64,000 nt of DNA from CAIQQQ01 sp037445025. Lineage in GTDB: Bacteria > Pseudomonadota > Alphaproteobacteria > Acetobacterales > Acetobacteraceae. The stretch's first letter is position 1. Every line of letters starts with the position of its first letter. A program made the translations under genes and the position numbers. The stretch is taken from positions 9,141 through 73,140 of the forward strand of contig JBBILI010000028.1 of assembly GCA_037445025.1 (NCBI GenBank), written 5' to 3'. Below are positions 41,639 through 49,890 of the stretch, piece after piece. The notes under the pieces are model-generated. The model ran no database searches. It was not told the DNA's origin and worked only from the letters and a program-made list of their open reading frames with translations.

Positions 41639-43672
41639 ATGATCCGCATAGGCATCGATATCGGCGGCACCTTCACCGATTTCGCGATCTGGGACGGCGA
41701 TGCCGCCGGCTACACGTCGGTGGCCGCCATGAAGGTGCCGTCCACGCCGCCGCATTTCGCGGACGGCGTGAAGGCGGGGCTGCAGCGTCTGGTCGACCAG
41801 CGGCGGATCGGCCGGGACGACGAGCTGCTGATCGTGCACGGCACCACCGTCAGCACCAACGCGGTGATCGAGCGCAGCGGGCCGCCGCTGGCGCTGCTGG
41901 TCACGTCGGGGTTTCCCGATCTGCTTTCGGTCGGGCGGCTGCGGGTGCCAAAGCCGATGAACCTGTTCAGCCGCCGCGCGCCGCCGCTGATCCCGCGCCA
42001 CCGTGTGTTCGAGATCGACGAGCGGCTGCTGGCCGATGGGCGGGTGGATCGGCCGCTCGGCATGGCTTGCGTGGTGCGGTCGGCGCGGCAGGCGCTGGCG
42101 GACGGGGCGGCGGCGATCGCCGTGTGCTTCCTTCATGCCTGGCGCAACCCCGCGCATGAGCTGGCCGCCGGCGAGGCGATTCGTAGCGCTTTGGGCGATG
42201 TCGACGTGGTGCTGTCCCACGCGGTGTGGCCGCAGCAATCCGAATACGAACGCGCCAGCGCCACCTTGCTGAACGCCTATGCCCGCCGCGCCATGGCCGG
42301 CTACCTCACCGAGATCGACACGTATCTGGCCACGCACTTCCCCCGCGCCCGGCTGCTGGTGACCAAATCCAACGGCGGCGTGATGGCGGGCCACGAGGCC
42401 ACCCGCATGCCGATCCATACGCTGCTCTCCGGCCCGGCTGCCGGCGTCACCGCGTCCGCGGTGCTCGGCGCCATGCTGGGCGAGCGGCATCTGCTGACCA
42501 TGGACATGGGCGGCACCAGCACAGACATTTCGATGATCCGCGACGGCGCCGCCATGGTCTCGCATGACGGCCGGGTCGGCGATTTCCCGATCATGATGCC
42601 GGTCACCGCCATCGAGGCGATCGGCGCCGGCGGCGGCTCGATCGCCTGGCTCGACGGGCGGGTGCTGAAGGTGGGGCCGCGCAGCGCCGGTGCGCGGCCG
42701 GGACCCGCCTGCTACGGCCGCGGCGGCACACAGCCGACAGTGTCGGACGCCTATCTCCTCTGCGGCTTTTTATCCGCCGACGCGGTGCTGGCCGGTGACC
42801 TGCATCTGCGGCCCGACCTCGCGCTGGCGGCGATGCAGCCGATTGCAGACGCGCTCGAACGTGATCCGGTTGCCGCCGCCGAGGCCGTGGTGTCGGTCGC
42901 CACCGCCAACATGCTGGCCAACGCGCTGCCGTTCATCGCCCGCATCGGGCTGGCGCCCGCCGAGCTCACCTTGATGATCTTCGGCGGCGCCGGCGCCATC
43001 CATGGCCCGCTGCTGGCCGATGAGATCGGCATCGGCCGGGTGATCGTGCCGCGCGTGTCCTCGGTGTTCTGCGCCTTCGGCTGCCTGGTGTCGGACCTGC
43101 TGTACGACCTCGTGCGCACCGTGCATGGCGATGCGCTGACCCCGTCCGGCATCGCCGCGACCTATGCCGACCTGCGCGGCCAAGGTGCCGCCTGGCTGGA
43201 AACCCAGGCCGCCAGCCTCGCGCCGGTGTTCGAATACGCGGTCGACATGCGCTACGCCGGCCAGTCCTTCGACATCACCGTGCGGCTTGACGCCGCCGCG
43301 GCGGAAACCGGCGACGCAGCGGCCTTCGCCACCGCCTTCCACGCCGAGCATGCCCAGCTCTACGGCCATTCCCGGCCGGGTGCCGAGGTGGAGATCATGT
43401 CGCTGCGTCTGCGCGTGCGCGGCGTGCTGCCCCGGCCGGGCGCCGAACCGGCGGCGATAAGCGCGGCCACCCCACCCCAGCGCAGCCGCCCCGCCCGTTT
43501 CGGTGGCGCCTGGCACGACACCGCGCTGTTCGCCTGGGACGATCTGCCGGTCGGCTGGAGCGCTCCCGGCCCGGTGATCGTGGAGCAGGAGACCGCCACC
43601 GTCGTCGTGCCGCCCGGCTTTTCAGCCGCCATCGGCCGCTTCGGCGACCTCATCCTGCAACGGAGGCAATGA
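41639..43672 (+). CDS. hydantoinase/oxoprolinase subunit A (HyuA family)
   Basis: A 677-residue ATP-dependent cyclic-amide hydrolase subunit of the actin/HSP70-like ATPase fold: RIGIDIGGTFTDFA is the phosphate-1 loop and LTMDMGGTSTDIS the phosphate-2 loop. VHGTTVSTNAVIER and GGAGAIHGPLLADEIGI are family signatures. Acting with subunit B it opens 5-oxoproline, hydantoins or N-methylhydantoins; related acetone/acetophenone carboxylases are possible but usually have a third subunit. Start ATG 41639 lies 4 bases after the binding-protein stop. The stop overlaps the start region of subunit B. Confidence 0.9.
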   Translation: MIRIGIDIGGTFTDFAIWDGDAAGYTSVAAMKVPSTPPHFADGVKAGLQRLVDQRRIGRDDELLIVHGTTVSTNAVIERSGPPLALLVTSGFPDLLSVGRLRVPKPMNLFSRRAPPLIPRHRVFEIDERLLADGRVDRPLGMACVVRSARQALADGAAAIAVCFLHAWRNPAHELAAGEAIRSALGDVDVVLSHAVWPQQSEYERASATLLNAYARRAMAGYLTEIDTYLATHFPRARLLVTKSNGGVMAGHEATRMPIHTLLSGPAAGVTASAVLGAMLGERHLLTMDMGGTSTDISMIRDGAAMVSHDGRVGDFPIMMPVTAIEAIGAGGGSIAWLDGRVLKVGPRSAGARPGPACYGRGGTQPTVSDAYLLCGFLSADAVLAGDLHLRPDLALAAMQPIADALERDPVAAAEAVVSVATANMLANALPFIARIGLAPAELTLMIFGGAGAIHGPLLADEIGIGRVIVPRVSSVFCAFGCLVSDLLYDLVRTVHGDALTPSGIAATYADLRGQGAAWLETQAASLAPVFEYAVDMRYAGQSFDITVRLDAAAAETGDAAAFATAFHAEHAQLYGHSRPGAEVEIMSLRLRVRGVLPRPGAEPAAISAATPPQRSRPARFGGAWHDTALFAWDDLPVGWSAPGPVIVEQETATVVVPPGFSAAIGRFGDLILQRRQ

Positions 43673-45612
43673 TGGATCCGGTCCGCACCGAGGTGATGCG
43701 CAACCGCTTCGCCGCCATCGCCGAGGAAGCCAGCAACGTCGCCTACCGCACGGCGTACACCACCTTCGTCAAGCAGACGCAGGATTATCAGGTGGCGCTC
43801 GCCTCCGCCGATGGCGAGTTTTTCGCCTATCCGATGACCGCGGGTGTCGCCTCCTCGGTGTGCCAGAACGTGCGCGGCCTGGCTGACGAGATCGGCGTGG
43901 AGACGCTGCGCCCCGGCGACATCATTATCACCAACGACCCGTTCAGCGGCGACGCGCTGTGCACCCACACGATGGACATCCATCTGCTGCGCCCGGTGTT
44001 CCGCGACGGCCGGGTGATCGCGTTCGGCTGGGCGTTCATCCATGCCTCCGACATCGGCGGCTCGGTGCCGGGCAGCATCTCGCCGACCAATTACGAGGTG
44101 TTTCAGGAAGGCGTGCGCATCCGCCCCGCGCTGCTCTACCGGCAGGGCGTGCTCAACGAGCAGCTCTGGCACTTCTTTGCCGACAACAGCCGCATCCCCG
44201 ACCTGATCTGGGGCGATCTCTGCGCCATGATGGCCGGGCTCGCCCTGCTCGACACGCGCACCCAGGAGCTGTGCGACCGCGCCGGCACCGCGGTGCTGCT
44301 GGACAGCATCGAGGACGTGCTCGCCTTGGGCGAGCTCAAGACGCGCGAGGCGATCGCGCAGCTGACCGATGGCGTCTACGAATTCAGCGACTATCTCGAA
44401 TCCCATGGCGATGACGGCCACATCTTCATCCATGCCAGGATGACCGTGGCCGGCGACACGATTTCGATGGATTTCACCGGCAGCGACCCGCAGATGCGCC
44501 TCGCGCTGAACTTCACCACCGGGAAGCGGCCGCACCCGTTCATGTGCCTGCCGATCGTCTACTGGATCCTCACCACCGTGCCCACCGTGCCGTTCAACGG
44601 CGGCATCATCCGCGCCATCCGCACCTATGCGCCGGTGGGCACGCTGATGAACGCGGAATTCCCGGCGGCCATGGGCAATCGCTGGGTTGCGGTGATGCGG
44701 CTGTACGACGCGATCATGGGCTGCCTCAACCAGGCGGTGCCTGGCGGGGTCGCCGCCGCCGGCGCGGGGCAGGCGGGCATCATCTCGGTCTCGGCGATCG
44801 ACCGGCGCAGCGGGCGGCGGCATGTCAGCGTCGTCGAGCCGTTCGGCGGCGGCAGCGGCGGGCGGGTGCAGGCGGACGGCATCGACGGCATCGACCAGCC
44901 GACCTCGTTTCTGCGCTCGGCGCCGATCGAGGTGGTGGAGGTGGAGACCGATCTGGTCATCCGCGCCTTCCGCTACGAGTCTGGCAGTGCCGCGCCGGGC
45001 CGGCATCGCGGCGGCTTCGGCATGCATATCGCGCTGGAGAATATCGGCCTGCCGGCGGTGGTGACGGTGCGCGGGCTTGACCGGTTCCGCTTTCAGCCCT
45101 GGGGCTTCGCCGGCGGCGCCTGCGGGCGGCCGGCCGAGGTGGTGCTGAACCCCGGCACCGAAGCTGCCCGCGATCTCGGCAAGATCGACGTGCTGGAGCT
45201 GCGCCAAGGCGATGTGTTGCGCATGATCACGCCCAGCGGCGGCGGGTTCGGCGATCCGTTCCTGCGCGACGCGGCGCTGGTGGCCGAGGAGGTGCGCGAG
45301 GGCCTCCTGACCGCTGCGCGGGCGCGGGCCGAATACGGCGTGGTGATCGGTGCGGACGGTCTCGACCGCGCCGCGACCGAGGCCGTCCGCGCGGTGGCGC
45401 GCCCGTCGCCGCCGCTGTTCAGCCTGGGGCCGGTGCGTCTGGCGCTCGAGGCGCGCTGGCCGGAAGCCACCAGCTTCGCGTTGGCCTGCGCGGTGCTGAC
45501 GCGCCCGCCGTCGCTGCGCAGCCATGTGATGGAACGGCTCAAATCCGACCTCGCCGGGCTGCCCGGCCCGATCGGCGCGGCTGCCATCCATACCGCGCTG
45601 GCCGCCCTGTAG
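43672..45612 (+). CDS. hydantoinase/oxoprolinase subunit B (HyuB family)
   Basis: A 646-residue partner of the preceding subunit. ITNDPFSGDALCTHTMDIHLLRPVF with conserved Asp/His, and the late SGGGFGDPFLRD segment, are HyuB signatures. GGAGG (43662-43666) is 5 bases before ATG 43672 and 2 bases before ATG 43669, so 43672 is preferred. The operon continues with an acyl-CoA dehydrogenase gene. Substrate not resolved between 5-oxoproline and hydantoins. Confidence 0.9.
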   Translation: MDPVRTEVMRNRFAAIAEEASNVAYRTAYTTFVKQTQDYQVALASADGEFFAYPMTAGVASSVCQNVRGLADEIGVETLRPGDIIITNDPFSGDALCTHTMDIHLLRPVFRDGRVIAFGWAFIHASDIGGSVPGSISPTNYEVFQEGVRIRPALLYRQGVLNEQLWHFFADNSRIPDLIWGDLCAMMAGLALLDTRTQELCDRAGTAVLLDSIEDVLALGELKTREAIAQLTDGVYEFSDYLESHGDDGHIFIHARMTVAGDTISMDFTGSDPQMRLALNFTTGKRPHPFMCLPIVYWILTTVPTVPFNGGIIRAIRTYAPVGTLMNAEFPAAMGNRWVAVMRLYDAIMGCLNQAVPGGVAAAGAGQAGIISVSAIDRRSGRRHVSVVEPFGGGSGGRVQADGIDGIDQPTSFLRSAPIEVVEVETDLVIRAFRYESGSAAPGRHRGGFGMHIALENIGLPAVVTVRGLDRFRFQPWGFAGGACGRPAEVVLNPGTEAARDLGKIDVLELRQGDVLRMITPSGGGFGDPFLRDAALVAEEVREGLLTAARARAEYGVVIGADGLDRAATEAVRAVARPSPPLFSLGPVRLALEARWPEATSFALACAVLTRPPSLRSHVMERLKSDLAGLPGPIGAAAIHTALAAL

Positions 45613-45666
45613 CCGGGCGGCGGTGGTGGCATCGTGACGCACTCGTCTGATGCGGAGGCCGTGCCC

Positions 45667-46839
45667 ATGGAAACCGGACCGGCGAGGCTGACCGGCGCCG
45701 AGCTGGAGATGGTGGCGCGGGCGCGGGATTTCGCCGCGCGCGTCATCGCACCGCAGGCGCCGCTGTGGGAGGAGCGCCGTTCGGCCCTGCCGCGGGACGT
45801 GGTGCGGGAATGGGCGGCGCTCGGCCTCAACGCGCTGCAGGTAAGTGCGGCGCGCGGCGGCGGCTTCGCCGGCTATCACTGCAAGCTGCGCGTGGCCGAG
45901 GCGCTGGCGGGGGAATGCTTCGCCGCCGCCTTCGCGCTCAACAACATGCAGGGCGCGGTGACCCGCATGGAGCGCGAGGGCAGTGCGGAGCAGATCGCGC
46001 GCTATCTGCCGGGGCTGATGGCGGGGGATATCGTCTGCGCGCCGTCGCTGACCGAGCCCGGCGCCGGCAGCGACTTCGGCGCCATCGCCACGCGGGCCAC
46101 GCGCGTGCCCGGTGGCTGGCGGCTCGACGGCGAGAAATCCTGGATCACCAACGGTGTCATCGCCGACCAGCTGATCGTGTATGCGCAGACCGACCCTGAT
46201 TCGGGGCTGCGCGGCATTGCCAGCTTCATTGTCGATCTGCACGCGCCGGGCATCACCAGGCTGCCGGCGGAGGTGCTGATGGGCGGCGCCGCGATCGGGG
46301 CGGCCGGCATTCGGCTGGAGGGCGTGGTGGTGCCGGAGGCCGATCTGTTCGCCCCGCCCGGCCAGGCGTTTCGCCGCGCGCTGGTGGGCATCACCGGGGC
46401 GCGCATCCATGTGGCGGCGATGATCTGTGCCACGGTGGAGCGGGCGCTGCGGCTTGCGGTGGGGCATGCCGGCGAGCGGCACAGCTTCGGCAGGCCGCTG
46501 CTGGCGCATCAGGGGCTGCGCTGGCAGCTGGTGGATGTGGCGACCGAGCTGGAGGCCGCGCGCGCGCTGGTCGGCCGGGCCGCGGACCGGTTTGCCGTGG
46601 GCGAGGATGCCCAGGTGGAGGCGGCGATGGCGAAGAAATTCGCGGCTGAAATGGCCACACGGGGCATTGCCGCCTGCATGCAGGCGATGGGGGCGGCGGG
46701 ACTGCGTCTGGCGCATCCGCTGGCCCGGCACTTCGCCGCTGCGCGCATCGCTGCGTATGTGGATGGCACCACCGAGATCCAGAACGAACGGATCGGCGCG
46801 GCGCTGGCCGGCCGCTATGGGGGTGTGTGGGAAAGGTAG
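45667..46839 (+). CDS. acyl-CoA dehydrogenase family protein
   Basis: A 390-residue FAD enzyme. SLTEPGAGSDFG and WITNG form the first ACAD signature, RHSFGRPLLAHQG the FAD/dimer contact, and YVDGTTEIQNERIGAALAGRY the C-terminal signature. The catalytic Glu position is occupied in the DGTTEIQ block, as in short-chain and glutaryl-type enzymes. Start ATG 45667 has GGAGG 8 bases upstream; GTG 45634 would add 11 residues without a site. Last gene of the HyuAB operon; it may oxidise a side chain released there. The TAG stop overlaps the tip of repeat A5. Confidence 0.87.
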   Translation: METGPARLTGAELEMVARARDFAARVIAPQAPLWEERRSALPRDVVREWAALGLNALQVSAARGGGFAGYHCKLRVAEALAGECFAAAFALNNMQGAVTRMEREGSAEQIARYLPGLMAGDIVCAPSLTEPGAGSDFGAIATRATRVPGGWRLDGEKSWITNGVIADQLIVYAQTDPDSGLRGIASFIVDLHAPGITRLPAEVLMGGAAIGAAGIRLEGVVVPEADLFAPPGQAFRRALVGITGARIHVAAMICATVERALRLAVGHAGERHSFGRPLLAHQGLRWQLVDVATELEAARALVGRAADRFAVGEDAQVEAAMAKKFAAEMATRGIAACMQAMGAAGLRLAHPLARHFAAARIAAYVDGTTEIQNERIGAALAGRYGGVWER

Positions 46840-46969
46840 CAAGGTCTTCTTTTTTGGAGAAAAGAAGCAAAAGACTTTCAAACGTTTGGCCGGGCCTGAC
46901 CGGACAGGCGGAGCCCCACGAATGAAAGTTTTTTGGTTCTTTTTTCAAAAAAGAACCGCTTGCCTTAAA
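46836..46969. repeat. family A repeat, full copy (A5)
   Basis: Left arm GTCTTCTTTTTTGGAGAAAAG and AAGCAAAAGACTTTC; core with GCCTGACCGGACAGGC at its apex; right arm GAAAGTTTTTTGGTTC and TTTTTTCAAAAAAGAAC; tip CGCTTGCCTT. It lies between co-directional acyl-CoA dehydrogenase and patatin genes and contains the TAG stop of the former at its left tip. Confidence 0.85.
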
Positions 46970-47034
46970 CGTGTATGGCCCCCCGTATCGTTCCTTCCTA
47001 CCATCGTTGCGTCCCCGCGAGGTCGGAGCACGCC

Positions 47035-48813
47035 ATGCCAATCCCTCCACCAGACCCCACGCTGATTGAAACACTTTTCCCGCTGGAGCGTCCGGACCCT
47101 CCGGCCGGCACGTTCGAGCTTGGCCTGGTGCTCGGCGGCACGGTGGCTGCCGGCGCCTACACCGCCGGCGCGCTGGATGCGCTGCTGGAGATGCTGGAGG
47201 CCTGGCATGACGGGCCGCATGGCCACCTTATCTCCATTCCCATGGTGGCCGGCACCTCGGGCGGGGCGATGTGCACGGGCATGCTCGGCCTGCTGTCCCG
47301 CAAGCGCGTGCCGCATATCACCGGAAGCTATGCCGAGCTGGTTGCATCCGACGCGCCGACCGGCAATCCGCTGTGGGATGTCTGGGTCAATCTGGTCGAC
47401 GGCACCCGGTTTCTCGACACCGGCGATCTTGACGGCTCCCAGCTGCTGTCCGTGCTCAACTGCGGGCTGATCGACGATGTGGCGAAGCATATGGTGGATT
47501 TCGCCGCCACCGTCGGCCATGACGACCGGCCGTATTTTCCGGCACCGTTCCGCATGGCCGTCACGCTCGCCAATCTGCGCGGTGTGCCCTACGTGCTGGA
47601 TGTGCCGGAGTTCGAGGGCTGGAGCGGTGCCGCCTATGTCGCGCATGACGATTTCACGCGCTTTGCCCTCCCCAACGGGGCCGATCCGGCGGCAGATCTG
47701 GAGAATGGCGGTAAGCGGCCGGACGAGTTCTGGGTCGATCCGTCCCGGACCGGACAGGGGGCGGACTATGTCGGCTATGACACGCTGATGGCCTATGCGG
47801 TGGCCAGCGGCGCGTTTCCGGTGGGGCTGGAGGCGCGCCAGCTGCAGCGCCCGGCGGCGCATTACGCCTATCGCCCCGCTGTCCGCGCGAAGCGGGGCGG
47901 CGCCGTGGTGGAGATGCCGCAGCCGGACTGGCAGGAGATCGAGGCGGCCGGCGATCTCTACCTGTTCACCTCCGTCGATGGCGGCACGTTCAACAATGAT
48001 CCGATGCGGCTGGTGCACCAGGCCCTGGCCGGCATGGCCGGCGAGAACCCGCGCGCGCCCGAGCTGGCCAATCGCGCCCTGTTCATGATCGACCCGCTGG
48101 TCGCCCAGCCGCGCAGCCGCGCCGTGCCGGCGAATGATCTGGTCTCGGTGATCTCGGTGCTGGTGGGCGCCGTGATCGATGGCGCCCGCTACCTTACCGC
48201 GGACATGGTGCTGATCGCCGACAAGGACGTGTTCAGCCGGTTTCAGCTGGTGCCCACCCGCAGCGACCTGCAGCTTGTGGGCGACGCCGCGCTGGCGACC
48301 GCCTGCGTGAACGCCTTCGGCGGGTTCTTCTGCCGGGAATTTCGGGTGCATGACTTTCTGCTGGGCCGGCTCAACATGCGCAACTATCTGCGCCGTGTGC
48401 TGATCCTGCGAGCCGACAACAAGCTGTTCGACGGCTGGCCCGACCCGGACCGGGTGCGCTGGTCGGTCGATGGCGACGGCAAGCGCGTGGCGGTGACCCC
48501 AGCCACCGCGAAGGCCAGCTACTACCTGCCGATCATCCCTGACACGCAGTATGAAGGCACCGGTCCGCTGCTGGTGCCCCCTGACACCACGACGCTGCCG
48601 TGGCCGTGGAAGGCGCTCGACCCGGAGACGCTGCGCAAGCCGATCGGCGACCGGGTGGGGGCGGTGCTGGAGGCGCTGCGGCAGAAGGAACTGCCGGGCT
48701 TCTTCTCCTGGGCCGCAAGCTTTGCCGTGGACCCGGCGCTGGACGCGCTGGTGACGGATAAGATTATCGGGGCGTTTCGGCAGAGTCTGGTGGAGCAGAG
48801 GCTTTGGAAGTGA
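47035..48813 (+). CDS. patatin-like phospholipase
   Basis: A 592-residue serine lipase-like protein. The oxyanion glycine loop LGGTVAAGAY is at 33-42, the nucleophile S75 lies in GTSGG, and the catalytic D315 in the DGG motif (SVDGGTFNN). It is much longer than a bare patatin domain; the extra 250 C-terminal residues (GRLNMRNYLRR and onward) are not recognised. No signal peptide is obvious. Start ATG 47035 has CGGAG 6 bases upstream. The TGA stop lies in the tip of repeat A6 (AAGTGAGGAAG). Probable role: acyl hydrolase on phospholipid. Confidence 0.85.
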   Translation: MPIPPPDPTLIETLFPLERPDPPAGTFELGLVLGGTVAAGAYTAGALDALLEMLEAWHDGPHGHLISIPMVAGTSGGAMCTGMLGLLSRKRVPHITGSYAELVASDAPTGNPLWDVWVNLVDGTRFLDTGDLDGSQLLSVLNCGLIDDVAKHMVDFAATVGHDDRPYFPAPFRMAVTLANLRGVPYVLDVPEFEGWSGAAYVAHDDFTRFALPNGADPAADLENGGKRPDEFWVDPSRTGQGADYVGYDTLMAYAVASGAFPVGLEARQLQRPAAHYAYRPAVRAKRGGAVVEMPQPDWQEIEAAGDLYLFTSVDGGTFNNDPMRLVHQALAGMAGENPRAPELANRALFMIDPLVAQPRSRAVPANDLVSVISVLVGAVIDGARYLTADMVLIADKDVFSRFQLVPTRSDLQLVGDAALATACVNAFGGFFCREFRVHDFLLGRLNMRNYLRRVLILRADNKLFDGWPDPDRVRWSVDGDGKRVAVTPATAKASYYLPIIPDTQYEGTGPLLVPPDTTTLPWPWKALDPETLRKPIGDRVGAVLEALRQKELPGFFSWAASFAVDPALDALVTDKIIGAFRQSLVEQRLWK

Positions 48814-48944
48814 GGAAGCGATTCGTTTTTTGAAAAAAGAACCAAAAAACTTTCATCCGCCTGGCCTCGCCCTCTCCGGAGAGGGCGAGGCCAGGCGGAT
48901 GAAAGTCTTTTGGTTCTTTTCTTTAGAAAAGAACTACTTCCTTA
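48809..48944. repeat. family A repeat, full copy with perfect core (A6)
   Basis: Both arms here are of the GTTC/GAAC type (GAAAAAAGAACCAAAAAACTTTC; GAAAGTCTTTTGGTTC and TTTTCTTTAGAAAAGAAC). The core 48849-48906 is a 58-bp uninterrupted palindrome centred on TCTCCGGAGA. It is wedged between convergent genes: the patatin TGA is in its left tip and the BI-1 protein TAA at its right edge. Confidence 0.88.
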
Positions 48945-49715
48945 ATTGCTCCTGCGATCACCCATAAACTGCAGCAGGAACATGAACAGGTTGATGAAGT
49001 TCAGATAAAGCGACAGCGCGTCAAACACCGAGCGCTTGGTCGCCTCCTGCGGGCCATCGGCGTAGGCAATCTGCAGATAGGTCGTCTTGATGCGCTGCGT
49101 GTCATACGCTGTCAGGCCGGTGAAGATCAGCACGCCCAGCACGCTGATGACGAACTGCAGCCCGACCGAGCCGAGGAACATGTTCACCAGACCGGCCAGG
49201 ATGATGCCGACCAGACCCATGATGAGGAAGCTGCCCATCTTGGTGAGGTCGGTGCGGGTGACGTAGCCCCAGATGCTCATGGCGGCGAAGGTGCCGGCGG
49301 TGATGAAGAACACCCGCGCCACGCTCTCGCCGGTGTAGATCTTGAGGATGTTCATCAGGCTGGCGCCCATGGCGGCCGCGTAGCACCAGAAGATGATCTG
49401 CACCGTGCGCGAGGACATCTTCTGCACGCCGAAGTTCAGCGCCAGGATGAACCCGAGCGGCGCGAACATCGAGATCCAGGCGAGAATGCTCGGCTGGTGC
49501 ATCAGCCCGCGCGGGGTCATCACCAGCGGGTAGAACGCGTCATACAGGCTGGAATTGGCGATCGCGTAGGCGACGATGCCGGTCAGCAGCAGGCCGGATG
49601 CCATCCAGTTGTAGACACGCAGCATGTACGCGCGCAGCCCGGCGTCCATAGCCACCGCCATCGTGGCGGCAGTGCCAGAGCCGGGGTAGGTCCGATAGTC
49701 GGGACTGTAGGCCAT
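48942..49715 (-). CDS. Bax inhibitor-1/YccA family membrane protein
   Basis: A 257-residue polytopic inner-membrane protein with about seven hydrophobic helices and a short soluble N-terminus (MAYSPDYRTYPGSG). Family features: RVYNWMASGLLLTG at the first helix, GLTAYDTQRIK between helices 6 and 7, and ALSLYLNFINLFMFLLQ at the C-terminus. Members are linked to FtsH control or to pH-sensitive calcium leak; the exact role is unknown. Its promoter must lie in 49716-49890, where I see no other feature. Confidence 0.9.
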   Translation of the reverse strand: MAYSPDYRTYPGSGTAATMAVAMDAGLRAYMLRVYNWMASGLLLTGIVAYAIANSSLYDAFYPLVMTPRGLMHQPSILAWISMFAPLGFILALNFGVQKMSSRTVQIIFWCYAAAMGASLMNILKIYTGESVARVFFITAGTFAAMSIWGYVTRTDLTKMGSFLIMGLVGIILAGLVNMFLGSVGLQFVISVLGVLIFTGLTAYDTQRIKTTYLQIAYADGPQEATKRSVFDALSLYLNFINLFMFLLQFMGDRRSN

Positions 49716-49890
49716 GTTGACTCTTTCCTTTGGACAAGACGGCAGGGAGCGGGGCGGGCAACGGGGAACCGAGGGTCCGAAACGCTGTGATACATTTCGT
49801 CTAATGCCCGGTTTGATTCAAGCGCGTACGTATTAAACCAAAGAAAGTCGATCGGACGCCAGAGTCGCAAGCTTCGCCGCGTGGTGGTTT

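Noticed and set aside
43360..46881. 1173-codon open frame antisense to hyuA/hyuB/acyl-CoA dehydrogenase
   Set aside because: High-GC third positions keep antisense frames open; product is low-complexity (R, H, A, G rich) and the opposite strand carries three clear enzyme genes.
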